A DNA stretch of 64,000 nucleotides from Komarekiella atlantica HA4396-MV6 (GTDB lineage Bacteria > Cyanobacteriota > Cyanobacteriia > Cyanobacteriales > Nostocaceae). The translations under genes and the position numbers were made by a program. The notes under the pieces were generated by a model, which had not been told where the DNA came from, did no database searches, and worked only from the letters and a program-made list of their open reading frames with translations. This document shows, piece after piece, positions 18,173 to 28,097 of this stretch. The stretch spans positions 186,001-250,000 of the forward strand of contig JAHHHK010000004.1 in the NCBI GenBank assembly GCA_019359395.1. The letters run 5' to 3'. How positions within the stretch are numbered: position 1 is the first letter of the stretch; the number at the start of each line of letters is the position of its first letter.

Positions 18173-19108
18173 CTACTGATTTTGTCGTACCCACTCATCC
18201 AAGCGAGACATTTCCACTGCACGGTTCAAAACTAACCCATTAACCTTGTTCCAGCCAGAGTGAAGGGCGACAATATAATACTTGCCATCAATATAAGTAA
18301 TAATTGCTCCTCCTGAAGCACCGCCAGTAGTATCACAGTTGTGGTAGAACAAACTATCTTTTTGGCGAAGGATGCTGCATTCTAGGTGAACGCCAGCAGT
18401 CATGCTTTCACCCGCAGTCAGGCCTTCATATCCTTTCTTTTTAGGGTTGGGAAAATCACCAGAATAGCCCACCAAAGCGAATCTTTTTGTATCTCCAACC
18501 AGAGTCGAAGATGGCAAAGATTTCCAGCCTAAGTAACCGTATTTTCTGCCGATGGGCTTGTCAAGCTTCAAAACAGCCCAGTCGTCTACATAATCTTCTA
18601 GAGTTCCCTGTTTAAAGTCTGTGCCGTAATAAACACTAGTCGCATAAGCTACATCATCTTGATCTCGGACGACACCGTTAATTAAGTTGGGTAAAAAAGC
18701 GATCGCTTTACTAACCTTTCGAGTATCAGGGTTAACTACACAGTGAGCATTTGTTAAAACAACGTCTTCAGCAATTAACGTTCCTGTGCAACTGTAATTA
18801 CCATCATCACCTACCCCCTCAATTTTACCCACCGCTGACCAAGGGTATTTTCTGCTAGTCATGGGAATGCGGTCATCTGAGCCAATAATTGCTCGTCGGT
18901 TTCCGGGGGGTTCTTCCGACTGATTCAGTACCGAAGGCTCCCCTTTGCCTTGTAATTTAAATTCCGCAGGATTTTTGACTCTGGTGAAGCTTGGTGGGGC
19001 TGGTTGAGATTGTGTTTGAGCTGATACTGATGCCCAAATACCCATTGCTACACTAATTGTTGCTATACAGGGGAAGATAAATTGTTTGGATTTCAAGACA
19101 CTTTTCAT
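18173..19108 (-). CDS. Secreted trypsin-like serine protease
   Basis: This 311-residue protein has a signal peptide (ending near the ASVSAQTQ segment) and a chymotrypsin-fold catalytic triad: His in LTNAHCVV, Asp in DDWAVLKLD, Ser in DTTGGASGGAI. Size and the acidic TGTLIAEDVVLTN-type strand resemble V8/glutamyl-endopeptidase-like enzymes. It should act in the periplasm or outside the cell. About 70 residues lie between signal and catalytic domain and may form a propeptide. The gene is flanked by moaA downstream and, upstream, a 233-bp gap before the VapBC-like pair. Substrate unknown. Confidence 0.88.
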   Translation of the reverse strand: MKSVLKSKQFIFPCIATISVAMGIWASVSAQTQSQPAPPSFTRVKNPAEFKLQGKGEPSVLNQSEEPPGNRRAIIGSDDRIPMTSRKYPWSAVGKIEGVGDDGNYSCTGTLIAEDVVLTNAHCVVNPDTRKVSKAIAFLPNLINGVVRDQDDVAYATSVYYGTDFKQGTLEDYVDDWAVLKLDKPIGRKYGYLGWKSLPSSTLVGDTKRFALVGYSGDFPNPKKKGYEGLTAGESMTAGVHLECSILRQKDSLFYHNCDTTGGASGGAIITYIDGKYYIVALHSGWNKVNGLVLNRAVEMSRLDEWVRQNQ

Positions 19109-19341
19109 TTAATAATCACTCTTTGTTATGAAAACAATTAACCACAAAGACACTAAGGCACAAAGCAATAAGAGTTTCAGAGATTTTACGTAAGTCTTAT
19201 TAGCTTAAGATGACATCAAGAAACTGTACCTTGTGTCCTTATTTAAAAGACTTTTTCAGCAGCGGCTTGTCAAGAGACATCGCACTTATTGAATAATTAT
19301 TCAGTTGTCCTCAGAGATATTACTGAAAATTTATTATGATT

Positions 19342-19860
19342 TTATGGGTGTACTCGGCTAATGAAATCATGGCTAGAATACACGCTCAAAAGGCTTCTTG
19401 CGATAACGTCGATAGATATCGAAATCACTATCCAAAGTAGCGTAGGCGTAGCCCGCCGCAGCGAAAAGTTCTGTAGGCGGGTTTCCCGCCGTAGGAAACT
19501 TTTCAAGACAGGCATCGCTGCAATATCCAGGCGCTCCGAAATGACGATTAGGGATAAATCTGCAAAATCCCCTGGTAAGTCTTTGTACTGGGCATTTAAC
19601 TCAGCAATCCGGGAAAAATCTTGAGGCAATAGTTGCTCACACTCGTATAATTGTTTGGCAACATCCAGAAGAAACTCGTTTTGTGTGCGCCAATCAAAGT
19701 TGAGCAACCACACCACTTCTGCGATGCAAATAGGCGTAGTTACCAGCCTAGAAGTGCAGTTTTCAAAGAAACGACGCACCTGTTGGTGATACCGATCTCT
19801 GGCGCTGTAATAAGCCAATAAAAACCCGCTATCCGCGAGTATAAGCGGATAGTAGGTCAT
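19342..19860 (-). CDS. PIN-domain (VapC-like) toxin with repeat-disrupted C-terminus
   Basis: This 172-residue protein has PIN features: an early Asp in LILADSGFLLA, a Glu in TPICIAEVVWLL, and GDFADLSLIVISE with the acidic pair. The ATG overlaps the antitoxin stop (ATGA), marking a vapBC-type operon. After ERLDIAA the sequence turns into repeat-encoded, low-similarity protein. In another frame just beyond the repeat, the DNA encodes TLDSDFDIYRRYRKKPFERV then F and a stop at 19373-19375, the normal C-terminus of such toxins, including the fourth acidic residue. An inserted repeat of about 78 bp has therefore shifted the frame, and the toxin is probably inactive. Confidence 0.8.
   Translation of the reverse strand: MTYYPLILADSGFLLAYYSARDRYHQQVRRFFENCTSRLVTTPICIAEVVWLLNFDWRTQNEFLLDVAKQLYECEQLLPQDFSRIAELNAQYKDLPGDFADLSLIVISERLDIAAMPVLKSFLRRETRLQNFSLRRATPTLLWIVISISIDVIARSLLSVYSSHDFISRVHP
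19438..19515. repeat. Dispersed repeat inserted in the PIN toxin gene
   Basis: The block contains gcgtaggcgtagcccgccgc, aacttttcgctg-type sequence and the tcttgaaaagtt word. The same words occur in the repeat island at 58560-58690. Its boundaries match the point where the PIN protein loses its family pattern, so it is read as an insertion; edges are approximate. Confidence 0.75.
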
Positions 19861-20111
19861 GGTTGACGTTTGCTAAGATATTGGGCGATCGCCTTCTTAC
19901 GGTTCGCACGTTCAGATAAATCTGTTGGTGCATCTTGTAGAAGGTGTTCAGGGTGTCCACCCCGCCTCTCAACCAAAGTTTTACCAGCTTGCAAGCTCAA
20001 CCAACGTTCAGCGATCAAACGTCGGATTAACTCACTCTTGTCTGTTTTCTCTTGAGCCAAGATATCGGCTAACTGGCGTTCTGTTTCATCGTCTAGTCTC
20101 ACAGTGAGCAT
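19857..20111 (-). CDS. Ribbon-helix-helix antitoxin
   Basis: This 84-residue protein begins MLTVRLDDETERQLADILAQ, a typical CopG/Arc ribbon-helix-helix DNA-binding start, followed by KTDKSELIRRLIAERW. The C-terminal half is basic and would wrap the PIN partner. It overlaps the downstream toxin ATG by four bases. I preferred the ATG at 20111, which has an AAGG box 12 bases upstream and keeps the gene clear of the CHAT stop; an ATG four codons earlier (20123) is also possible. It probably represses its own operon. Confidence 0.85.
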   Translation of the reverse strand: MLTVRLDDETERQLADILAQEKTDKSELIRRLIAERWLSLQAGKTLVERRGGHPEHLLQDAPTDLSERANRKKAIAQYLSKRQP

Positions 20112-20160
20112 TATTTTCGTCATCCTTGTATTACAAGTAATACAAGTATAGCCTAGATGT

Positions 20161-23100
20161 TTATTGCCGCCATTCGCCAAGTAAAGTAAAACCTGCCCAG
20201 GCATAGGGATTACGCCACTGCTCTTGTTTCCAGAGTTCGAGTTGTGCGGCTCGCAGAGCAGCTGCGGGAGATTTACCTTGCTGCAACATTTGGCTGTAAA
20301 ATTGCTGCATCAACAACGATGTCGCTTCATCGTCCACGCTCCATAGAGACACCACCACGCGGGCTGCACCTGCATACATTAAGCCCCTTGTCAACCCAAC
20401 TAGTCCTTCTCCCTGCACTTCTTCACCTAGTCCAGTTTCGCAAGCACTCAGCACTACCAACTCCGCCGGGAAGTCGAGATTGAAGATTTCGTTGAGCCGC
20501 AGAAAGCCTCTTTGGGGTTTGCCTTGTTTGTCTACTAAAGATAGTACTATTCCTGATAATTCTGGGTCGCTGCTATCTAGGAAACCATGAGTAGCAAAAT
20601 GAATCATCTGATATTGACTGAGCTGTTTGCTGGTCGCCCAGTTGTAGTTAGCATCAAAATCCAAAGCTTGCAGATTATCTGATGGCGACACCAGTTTGAG
20701 AATCTCCTGGGCTTCAGTGCGAGTACCTTGGAGTCTTACAAGATTACTACGGTTGATGTTGCTAGTAGACCGTTTGAGGGCAGACTCTTGTAGTTGAAGG
20801 TTAAGGTCATTGACGGCATTTTGGGGTTTTTTGGCCACGCGCTCATCATCAGTACTAAATACCGGGTCGGCGAGGATGGCGAGAGATTTTGGTGCTTTAG
20901 AACGCCCTTTAATTTCTTTGCGGAGAATGGCAATGGTGGAGGCGGAAGGCAGATTTATAATTTCATGGTTGACTACTAACGGTTGATAAGCTGACTCATC
21001 TGCTGATTTTGCGCTAGTTAATGCTGCAAAAGGAATGTATTGCAAAGCATCATCACCAACAATTACTAAGCGTTTTTGTCCTAACTTGTCAGCAACGGGT
21101 GCGAGGATCAGTTTACTGAGTTCGTGAGCAGCTTGAGCGGTTTGTTTGGGCGATACTCCCCGCATCCCAGGATTTTTTAAGTAGTTGTTATATAAATTCT
21201 TGGCTGCTTTTTCTATTTGTTCGCGTCCAGGGAGTTGATAAGTGTTAAAAGAATTAGGTGTGACAGCCCAAACATAGCTACGTTTTTCACCCAATGAATA
21301 CTGCAACAGTAGGGTGTCTTTATCTAATTGTTGCTGAATTTCGGGTAAGGTAAGGGGTTGGGGATACTTTAACTCAGCATATTCAGGGCTTTGAGTCCGA
21401 ATTTTTGTCTTCAATACTTGTTGTTGATTGAAGAGGTTTTTGATTTCTCCCGTCAGATTCTCTATTTGCTTGGGAGTATTATCTTTATTAGCTAGCTCTG
21501 AAAGTTTTTTCTCTTTAGCATCAATTCGCCATTGCAAACGGCGTTCTTCTTCTAATAACTTGGGGTCAACACCTTTGAGGATATCTACATTAGCTTCTGT
21601 TAACAGTTCTACTAAACCTCTGGCGCGAGAACGTTCGCTAGCTTGCAGTGCTAAAGCATCGTATCCTTTTGATGGGTTTTGTTTGTGTAGTTGCATTAGC
21701 AGGTCAATGTAAAACTCGTAATACTTCTGCACGGTGGCAAAGTAAGAAGTACGTAGTTCTTGGCTGGTGACTTTGCTACGTGTATCCTCAACGATTTTAA
21801 TTGTTGCTTCTATTTGAGAAAGAGCAGCGTTAAGATTGCCCCGATCGCTTTCTGTAATCGCAATACTATAAAGTGTGTCAGCTTCTCCGGTGCGATCGCC
21901 CAAGGTTCGCCACAGTCCAAGTTGTCGATTATAAGTTGCGATCGCCTGTTCGGGCTGCTTTAATGAATTGTATGTTTTCCCAATATTGTCCAGAACGTTA
22001 GCTTCTGCATACCGATTTCCTAACTTTTGCCACCCAGACACCGCATCTTGAGAGAATGAAAGTGATTTTTGATAATCGCCTGATGCTTGGTACACTCTAC
22101 CTAAAAAGGCGAGAGCCGCGGCTTCGGTAAAGCTGCCTTTTTGTTGACGTGACAATAAAAGCGCCTGATTAGCAGCATCAAGCGCTTTGGGATAATCCTT
22201 TAATGACTCATAAACTCTGATGATGCCTGTAAGTGTGGCAAATTCTTGAACAATATTTCCCTGTTCGCGTTCCAGCTTCCGCGCCTGGTTGTAATAATCT
22301 AGTGCTTTGGGATAATCTTCCCTGGCTAGATAAACGCTACCAATGTTGTCTAGGATTTGAGCTTCCTTACCGCGATCGCCTATCTTTTTAGATATCTCCA
22401 GTGCTTGGCTATAAGTTTCCACACTTAACCGATAATCACCCAATGAACTGTAGACTAAAGCGATATCCTTAAGCGTATCAGCAACTCTTGCGCGATCGCC
22501 AACCTGACGACTCAAATCCAGTGATTGGTTATAAAAGTCGAGGGCTTGCTGATAATCGGCAAATGATGCGTAAATACCAGCAATGTTGCCAAGAGTAAAG
22601 GCTTCCCTAGCACGATCCTTGCTAGCACGCTGAAGTACAAGTGCTTGGTTTAATGAATCAAGCGCTTTCTGCTTCTCGCCTGTTTGGTCGTAAACAAAGC
22701 TGATTTGGTTGAAAATCTCAGCTTCAGTATTGGGATTACCTACCTTTTGCAGCAGCGATTGTGCTTGCTTAAAGTAGTCAATAGCTTTCTGAGGTTCGCC
22801 CAATGAATTATAGGTTCCGGCGATTACTGAGAGAATAGAGACTTGTTGAGTCAGATTAAATACCAGAGCAGTTCCAGAAAGATTTCCCTGCGCTTTCTGT
22901 TGCAATTCCAGCGCTTGGTTTAAGGTATCAAGTGCTTTTTTATTCTCGCCCAAGGATAAGTAGAGTATGCCGATGTAGTTGAGGACATTAGCTTGTCCAG
23001 CCAGATCCTTCTTGGTAAGTTGGATCTCCAGTGCTTGATTTAATGAATTCAGCGCTTTTTGTGGTTCGCCCAACTGCATGTAGGCTAAACCGATAGTTTG

Positions 23101-23790
23101 AAGGGTGTCAGCTTGTCCATCCAGATTCTTCTGGGCGCGTTGAATCACCAGCGCTTGATTGTATGAGTCTAGCGCCTTCTTAGCATCGCCCAATTGAAAG
23201 TAAACTCCAGCAACGCGGCTTAGCGTCAGTGCTTCAAAATCGTTTTTTTTCTCAGCGCGGAATAATGATAGCGCTTGGTTATAAGATGAGAGTGCTTTTT
23301 GCTTCTCACCCAAGTTGGAGTAAGCGCCAGCCAAAGAAGAGAGCATGACAGCTTCCCCAAAGCGGTCTTTGAGTGTACGCCTAATAGCTAGTGCTTGATT
23401 ATAGTATTCCAGCGCCTTTTGATTGTCGCTTTGGATAAAGTAGAGAGTGCCGATGCTTAAAAGTGTCGTAGCTTCCGAATTGCGATCGCTTATTTCTCGC
23501 CAGATTTTTAGTGCTTCCTCATATTTTGCGATCGCTTGTCGCCGAGATTCAGCTGTACCTTGTTCATAAAGTTTCTGTGCTTCCTGCAAAAGTTGCTGTC
23601 CCCGCGCCGAGGCTCGTTTTGCATCTTGTTGTGTTGCTTCTGATTGTTGTGCTATCTGTGACTTGATATTTATCGGTGTTGCACCCACTACATCAGCCAG
23701 CAAAACCACACTGAGCAATAAAGTTAAACTGCAACGAGTCAAATTTGGTAAAAAGCATCCTAAAATATACGTAGACTTTAGTTGATTCAT
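20161..23790 (-). CDS. TPR-CHAT protein, caspase-like protease
   Basis: This 1209-residue protein starts with an export-type hydrophobic segment ([15 protein letters not shown]) and has about fourteen tetratricopeptide repeats of 40 residues (recurring [10 protein letters not shown]-type cores). A long helical linker follows, then a C-terminal CHAT domain. The caspase-like dyad is visible: His in [11 protein letters not shown] and Cys in [15 protein letters not shown] proteins are caspase-family peptidases, often regulated by TPR partners. This one may process proteins at the envelope or in programmed responses; its target is unknown. Start is ATG at 23790 with an AAGG box, not the TTG two codons earlier. 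A VapBC-like pair follows immediately downstream on the same strand. Confidence 0.9.
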   Translation of the reverse strand: MNQLKSTYILGCFLPNLTRCSLTLLLSVVLLADVVGATPINIKSQIAQQSEATQQDAKRASARGQQLLQEAQKLYEQGTAESRRQAIAKYEEALKIWREISDRNSEATTLLSIGTLYFIQSDNQKALEYYNQALAIRRTLKDRFGEAVMLSSLAGAYSNLGEKQKALSSYNQALSLFRAEKKNDFEALTLSRVAGVYFQLGDAKKALDSYNQALVIQRAQKNLDGQADTLQTIGLAYMQLGEPQKALNSLNQALEIQLTKKDLAGQANVLNYIGILYLSLGENKKALDTLNQALELQQKAQGNLSGTALVFNLTQQVSILSVIAGTYNSLGEPQKAIDYFKQAQSLLQKVGNPNTEAEIFNQISFVYDQTGEKQKALDSLNQALVLQRASKDRAREAFTLGNIAGIYASFADYQQALDFYNQSLDLSRQVGDRARVADTLKDIALVYSSLGDYRLSVETYSQALEISKKIGDRGKEAQILDNIGSVYLAREDYPKALDYYNQARKLEREQGNIVQEFATLTGIIRVYESLKDYPKALDAANQALLLSRQQKGSFTEAAALAFLGRVYQASGDYQKSLSFSQDAVSGWQKLGNRYAEANVLDNIGKTYNSLKQPEQAIATYNRQLGLWRTLGDRTGEADTLYSIAITESDRGNLNAALSQIEATIKIVEDTRSKVTSQELRTSYFATVQKYYEFYIDLLMQLHKQNPSKGYDALALQASERSRARGLVELLTEANVDILKGVDPKLLEEERRLQWRIDAKEKKLSELANKDNTPKQIENLTGEIKNLFNQQQVLKTKIRTQSPEYAELKYPQPLTLPEIQQQLDKDTLLLQYSLGEKRSYVWAVTPNSFNTYQLPGREQIEKAAKNLYNNYLKNPGMRGVSPKQTAQAAHELSKLILAPVADKLGQKRLVIVGDDALQYIPFAALTSAKSADESAYQPLVVNHEIINLPSASTIAILRKEIKGRSKAPKSLAILADPVFSTDDERVAKKPQNAVNDLNLQLQESALKRSTSNINRSNLVRLQGTRTEAQEILKLVSPSDNLQALDFDANYNWATSKQLSQYQMIHFATHGFLDSSDPELSGIVLSLVDKQGKPQRGFLRLNEIFNLDFPAELVVLSACETGLGEEVQGEGLVGLTRGLMYAGAARVVVSLWSVDDEATSLLMQQFYSQMLQQGKSPAAALRAAQLELWKQEQWRNPYAWAGFTLLGEWRQ

Positions 23791-24133
23791 TCTCAAGCCT
23801 TAGCAAATAATAATCGACAGTAGTAATCACCTAGACAAGAATACTGCTAATAGTAAATTATTCAGTTTACCTCAGAGATATTGCGGAAACTTTGTTGTTA
23901 TCTTAAGAATTTTTTAGACCAAACTCACTTTGGTTGCAGTTTTTGTAACATATAGCAGTTTTTAACTGCATGAAATACTGATATTTTTTGCAATTAGCGT
24001 CAAAATGGCAGTATACAGGTCGTGCTACTTGCGGGCATTAGCGTAGCGGGACGTTCGCGTTCATCGTCTCGTAGAGAAGTTCGGTTTTTACCTTTTCCCC
24101 TTTCCCTTTCCCCCTGAGCCTTCTTAATAAAAA

Positions 24134-24152
24134 AGGTGGGTATTACCCACCT
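24134..24152 (-). terminator. Rho-independent terminator (leftward)
   Basis: AGGTGGGT and ACCCACCT form a perfect stem, and on the minus strand the hairpin runs directly into TTTTTTATT. It lies 70 bp beyond the gene remnant at 24222-24341, so it probably once ended that gene. Confidence 0.75.
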
Positions 24153-24221
24153 CAGAAATCTTAGTTTACAAAAGAGTTTTGGAGTCATAATCCTGAGCAA
24201 TAAGTGAAAACATACAAGTAC

Positions 24222-24341
24222 TCAACTCAGGACTTTTGACTTACTTACGACTACATCTGGTTCATTAAGTTTAATTTGAGCGATCGCCTTTTGCAATTCT
24301 GGCTCTATTTGGCTTGCTTGAATCCTATCTGGATGCAAAGA
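24222..24341 (-). pseudogene. C-terminal remnant of an unknown gene
   Basis: A 39-codon stretch without a plausible start reads as a soluble protein end (DRIQASQIEPELQKAIAQIK, then LNEPDVVVSKSKVLS and stop). It is closed upstream by an in-frame stop and by a GTAGAGACG palindrome 18 bp further on. A good terminator lies downstream. I read it as the tail of a lost gene; the family is not identified. Confidence 0.4.
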
Positions 24342-24359
24342 CTAACCAAATAATTAAAT

Positions 24360-24387
24360 GTAGAGACGTATTTAAATACGCCTCTAC
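24360..24387. repeat. GTAGAGACG palindrome
   Basis: A 28-bp inverted repeat with one mismatch, same ends as the copies at 7430-7458 and 56540-56567. It abuts a gene remnant and could have contributed to its disruption. Confidence 0.8.
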
Positions 24388-24535
24388 ACAAAGTGTATTA
24401 TGATAAACTGCTATTCTTATCACCTAGTTCAGATGAAATAAGAGTGGCGTTGTTACTGTTATCAATCACTTAATATTGCAGAAACAGAATACACTTTATT
24501 GATACCCCTAAGTCTTCTGCAAAAAAGCATTATTC

Positions 24536-24718
24536 TTAGTCAACCTTTCTTTTTACACTATCTTTCACGTCTTCTATGCCGTGACGAACTTCGCTTTCAG
24601 CTTGTTTTGCTTTACCTTCCGCTTTATCTTCTGGATCACCGGTAACGTTACCCAATGCTTCTTGAGCTTTACCTTCAATATTTTTAGCAGTAGCTTTTGC
24701 GCGATCTTCTGTGCTCAT
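24536..24718 (-). CDS. CsbD-like stress protein
   Basis: This 60-residue, highly charged protein matches the CsbD family: MSTEDRAKATAKNIEGKAQE, then ALGNVTGDPEDKAEGKAKQA. CsbD proteins are small, hydrophilic, stress-induced proteins of unclear molecular function; in cyanobacteria they often respond to salt, desiccation or oxidative stress. The length is typical. A strong AGGAG box lies seven bases before the ATG. It is monocistronic by context. Confidence 0.92.
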   Translation of the reverse strand: MSTEDRAKATAKNIEGKAQEALGNVTGDPEDKAEGKAKQAESEVRHGIEDVKDSVKRKVD

Positions 24719-25166
24719 TTTGTACTCCTAATTTTATAGAAAGTTAGTTTCAAAGTTTATTTGTAACTTTGAAATACTTTGTGATTACTCTTACAAAGTA
24801 GCTTAAACTTTTAGCTAGAGCCTTCTACCACAAGATATATTAAACAATCCAAAATTTAAAATCTAAAGTTTTAAACTAATCAAGTGCAATCGTGGCAAGC
24901 ATCCTAGCTATTAACTCGATATAAATGGAAGGAATAATAGCTAAGTTACCTATGCTAAAAGATAGATAACAAGAGCGAGTAGAACATTTAGATCAGCGCT
25001 GGTGAGACACCTATTTTACAAGCTGTGTTTTTAGATATAGCAAATCTTAGCTTTGTGGAGTGCGTTATTGCGGAGCATAATGCATTAAAAAAAGTGTGGG
25101 TTATGGCAAAGTTAATAACGCACTCTACTTAATAAACATCTTGCAAAAATTTTGGTTTTTTATTGG

Positions 25167-25221
25167 AACCACAGATGAACACGGATGAACACAGATAGTT
25201 TATCAGTGTTCATCTGTGGTT
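25167..25221. repeat. 16-bp inverted repeat (AACCACAGATGAACAC)
   Basis: AACCACAGATGAACAC at 25167-25182 pairs perfectly with its reverse complement at 25206-25221. The loop begins with a partial direct copy of the arm. Such repeats are dispersed in bacterial genomes; no coding role. Confidence 0.8.
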
Positions 25222-25324
25222 TAATTTTCATAAAATCGACTTCTGCAAGAAGTCTAATGTATTGTTTCTAAATAACCTCTCATATTTCTGGGAAGCTGAT
25301 GCTCAGAACTTCGATGAGTTCTAA

Positions 25325-25357
25325 CTAAAAAACCCAGTTCTGTCAAGAAACTGGGTT
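25325..25357 (-). terminator. Rho-independent terminator of the GxRPI-repeat gene
   Basis: AACCCAGTT pairs with AACTGGGTT, and on the minus strand the stem is followed directly by TTTTTTAG. It sits 28 bp beyond the stop of the 25386-25850 gene. Confidence 0.85.
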
Positions 25358-25385
25358 AATAAAATTATGGTAATGATTTTTTGGT

Positions 25386-25850
25386 CTAATCGAGAAAACC
25401 CATCAAACTTTCAGACTCGTCAATAGTATTTGGTGCTACGGGACGGTTGCCAAACACTGAATAGTTTTCAGAAACTATTATTGAACTTGAACCAATTGGA
25501 CGAATACCAGATGAGCTAATAGTGTCTACGACTTGAAACGTATTGCCACTAATTGGACGATCGCCAGCTTCATGATATGTCTCAACTACTTCAAAACTAC
25601 TGGTGCTAATGGGACGTAAACCAGCAATTGAGACTGTTTCAGCAAACTCCAAGTCGCTGCTGGCTATGGGACGAACCCCAGCTATCGCAAGTTTTCCATG
25701 ATCCGCTTGCACTGGCAATTCACTATCTAGCTCGCCTTGATCTGCATTCAAGCTCTTTCCCTGGTGATTTTCAACTTCTGTTGTTTCTCCCTTAAGCTTG
25801 GCAAGCTTCTGCTGAGAACTGATTGCTTTGCCAGCGCTGCTAATAGCCAT
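25386..25850 (-). CDS. GxRPI-repeat protein (five 19-residue repeats)
   Basis: This 154-residue protein has an N-terminal charged region (about residues 1-54) and then five consecutive repeats of exactly 19 residues: IAGVRPIASSDLEFAETVS, IAGLRPISTSSFEVVETYH, EAGDRPISGNTFQVVDTIS, SSGIRPIGSSSIIVSENYS and VFGNRPVAPNTIDESESLM. The chain ends GFLD. The consensus GxRPI-x2-S/N-x3-V-x-E/D-T/S suggests two short beta strands per unit. There is no signal peptide, membrane segment or cysteine. I recall similar repeats only in cyanobacterial conserved hypothetical proteins. It has its own terminator and is divergent from uvrB, so it is monocistronic. Function unknown. Confidence 0.8.
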   Translation of the reverse strand: MAISSAGKAISSQQKLAKLKGETTEVENHQGKSLNADQGELDSELPVQADHGKLAIAGVRPIASSDLEFAETVSIAGLRPISTSSFEVVETYHEAGDRPISGNTFQVVDTISSSGIRPIGSSSIIVSENYSVFGNRPVAPNTIDESESLMGFLD

Positions 25851-26101
25851 AACCTAACACCTCTGAATTTGTTAACTGAATTTACAATAATTAAGGAAAG
25901 ATGAAATTTTTCCTATATATGAGAGTTTAACCTTAAAAAACCTCATATAGATATAAGTATCTTTAAAATCTATACATAAGTAAACTTAATTAGTAAAATT
26001 CTGTAAAATATTATTGCTATTTATTTAGTTTGACTATTTAGGTGCAACGAATGCAGAAATGGAATAGTTACCATAAGATAGGGTATTTCTAGTAAAACTG
26101 T

Positions 26102-28096
26102 ATGACAGAATTTGGTCTTCAAGCTCCTTTTAGTCCGACAGGTGATCAACCACAAGCGATCGCACAACTCACTACAAGTATCCAATCTGGTAATCGTTAC
26201 CAAACTTTACTAGGAGCTACGGGAACTGGCAAGACATTTTCAGTAGCAGCAGTTATTGAGAAAATTGGTAAGCCAACTTTAGTTCTAGCCCATAATAAAA
26301 CTCTCGCTGCACAACTTTGTAACGAATTGCGAGAGTTCTTTCCCAACAACGCAGTCGAGTATTTTGTCAGCTACTATGATTACTATCAGCCAGAAGCCTA
26401 TATTCCAGTTAGCGACACTTATATAGAAAAAACCGCTTCAATTAATGATGAAATTGATATGTTACGGCACTCAGCGACGCGATCGCTTTTTGAACGCCGT
26501 GATGTCATTGTTGTTGCTTCTATTAGCTGCATCTACGGTTTGGGAATGCCAGCAGAATACCTAAAAGCTGCCATACCTCTCCAGATAGGTATGGAAGTTA
26601 ATCAACGCCAAATTTTGCGGGATTTAGCATCAGTTCAGTATAGCCGCAACGATATAGAAATGGGTCGGGGAAAATTTCGCGTCCGAGGTGATGTCTTAGA
26701 AATTGGCCCAGCATACGAAGACCGAATTATTCGTGTAGAATTTTTTGGCGATGAAATTGATGCCATTCGTTATATTGACCCGGTGACTGGTGAAATTCTC
26801 AAGAGTATGGAAGCGGTTAATATCTACCCTGCACGTCACTTTGTCACCCCAGAAGAACGCTTAGAAATAGCTTGTCATGACATTGCAGCCGAATTAAAAC
26901 AACAAAAATTAGATTTCGAGGAAGCAGGAAAATTACTAGAAGCACAACGCATAGATCAGCGTACACGCTATGATTTGGAAATGTTACGCGAGGTGGGTTA
27001 CTGCAACGGCGTAGAAAACTATTCTCGCCACTTAGCAGGAAGACAAGCCGGAGAACCACCAGAATGTTTAATTGATTATTTTCCCAAAGATTGGCTATTA
27101 GTGATAGATGAATCTCACGTTACCGTGCCTCAAATTCGTGGTATGTATAACGGCGACCAAGCTAGGAAAAAAGTTTTAATTGAGCATGGATTTCGACTTC
27201 CTAGCGCTGCTGATAATCGTCCTTTGAAAGCAGAAGAATTTTGGGATAAGGTAAATCAGTGCATTTTTGTTTCAGCAACACCAGGAAATTGGGAATTAGA
27301 GGTTTCTGAAGGTAATGTAGTTGAGCAAGTAATTCGACCAACTGGTGTAATTGATCCAGAAATTTCTGTGCGTCCAACAGATGGGCAAATTGATGATTTA
27401 TTAGGAGAAATCAAAGATAGAATTGACATCCATGAGCGAGTGTTAATCACCACATTAACTAAGCGGATGGCGGAAGATTTGACTGAGTATCTACAAGACC
27501 ACAGCATTCGGGTACGATACTTGCATTCAGAGATTAATTCTATTGAGCGAATTGAGATTTTGCAGAACTTGCGCGAGGGTAACTTTGATGTTTTGGTTGG
27601 CGTAAACTTGCTGCGGGAAGGTTTGGATTTACCCGAAGTTTCTCTAGTAGCAATTATGGATGCAGATAAAGAAGGTTTTTTACGAGCTGAGCGTTCCTTA
27701 ATTCAAACTATTGGTAGAGCTGCGCGTCACATCCGAGGACAAGCAATTTTATATGCCGATAACCTGACAGATAGTATGATTAAAGCTATTGATGAAACAG
27801 ATAGGCGGCGTGGTATTCAAATGGCACATAATCGGTTGCATGGGATTACACCACAACCAATTGTAAAAAAATCGAGTAATGCGATTTTATCGTTCTTAGA
27901 CGTATCTCGACGGTTGAATGCAACTGACTTGATTGTAGATGAACATATAGATGAACTGCCATTAGAACAGATTCCAGAATTGATTAGTCTGTTAGAAACA
28001 CAGATGAAAGAGGCAGCAAAGAAACTGGAATTTGAAGAGGCAGCAAAATTGCGCGATCGCATTAAGCATCTACGAGATAAATTATTAGGACGTTAA
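26102..28096 (+). CDS. uvrB: UvrABC system protein B
   Basis: This 664-residue protein has the UvrB layout. Walker A is in [16 protein letters not shown]. The beta-hairpin [12 protein letters not shown] inserts into DNA. The DEAD-like DESHVTVPQ motif and helicase motifs V/VI ([19 protein letters not shown]) follow, and a C-terminal UvrC-binding UVR helix ([17 protein letters not shown]) ends the chain. UvrB verifies damage delivered by UvrA and recruits UvrC in nucleotide excision repair. Length is normal. The gene is monocistronic here; a decayed Uma2 gene begins one base after its stop. Confidence 0.99.
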   Translation: MTEFGLQAPFSPTGDQPQAIAQLTTSIQSGNRYQTLLGATGTGKTFSVAAVIEKIGKPTLVLAHNKTLAAQLCNELREFFPNNAVEYFVSYYDYYQPEAYIPVSDTYIEKTASINDEIDMLRHSATRSLFERRDVIVVASISCIYGLGMPAEYLKAAIPLQIGMEVNQRQILRDLASVQYSRNDIEMGRGKFRVRGDVLEIGPAYEDRIIRVEFFGDEIDAIRYIDPVTGEILKSMEAVNIYPARHFVTPEERLEIACHDIAAELKQQKLDFEEAGKLLEAQRIDQRTRYDLEMLREVGYCNGVENYSRHLAGRQAGEPPECLIDYFPKDWLLVIDESHVTVPQIRGMYNGDQARKKVLIEHGFRLPSAADNRPLKAEEFWDKVNQCIFVSATPGNWELEVSEGNVVEQVIRPTGVIDPEISVRPTDGQIDDLLGEIKDRIDIHERVLITTLTKRMAEDLTEYLQDHSIRVRYLHSEINSIERIEILQNLREGNFDVLVGVNLLREGLDLPEVSLVAIMDADKEGFLRAERSLIQTIGRAARHIRGQAILYADNLTDSMIKAIDETDRRRGIQMAHNRLHGITPQPIVKKSSNAILSFLDVSRRLNATDLIVDEHIDELPLEQIPELISLLETQMKEAAKKLEFEEAAKLRDRIKHLRDKLLGR

Positions 28097-28097
28097 C

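Larger units (their letters stand above)
23791..24535. other. Repeat- and remnant-bearing intergenic region
   Basis: Apart from the entries listed separately (terminator, gene remnant, palindrome), the region holds a short GCGTAGCG/CTCGTAGAGAAG repeat near 24041-24080 followed by a pyrimidine run. No intact gene is seen. Confidence 0.4.
24719..25385. other. Intergenic region with inverted repeat and terminator
   Basis: About 670 bases without a recognised gene. It carries a 16-bp inverted repeat at 25167-25221 and a terminator at 25325-25357. A GCGTTATTGCGG.. / ..ATAACGC-type pairing near 25060-25120 is a further imperfect repeat. Confidence 0.4.
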
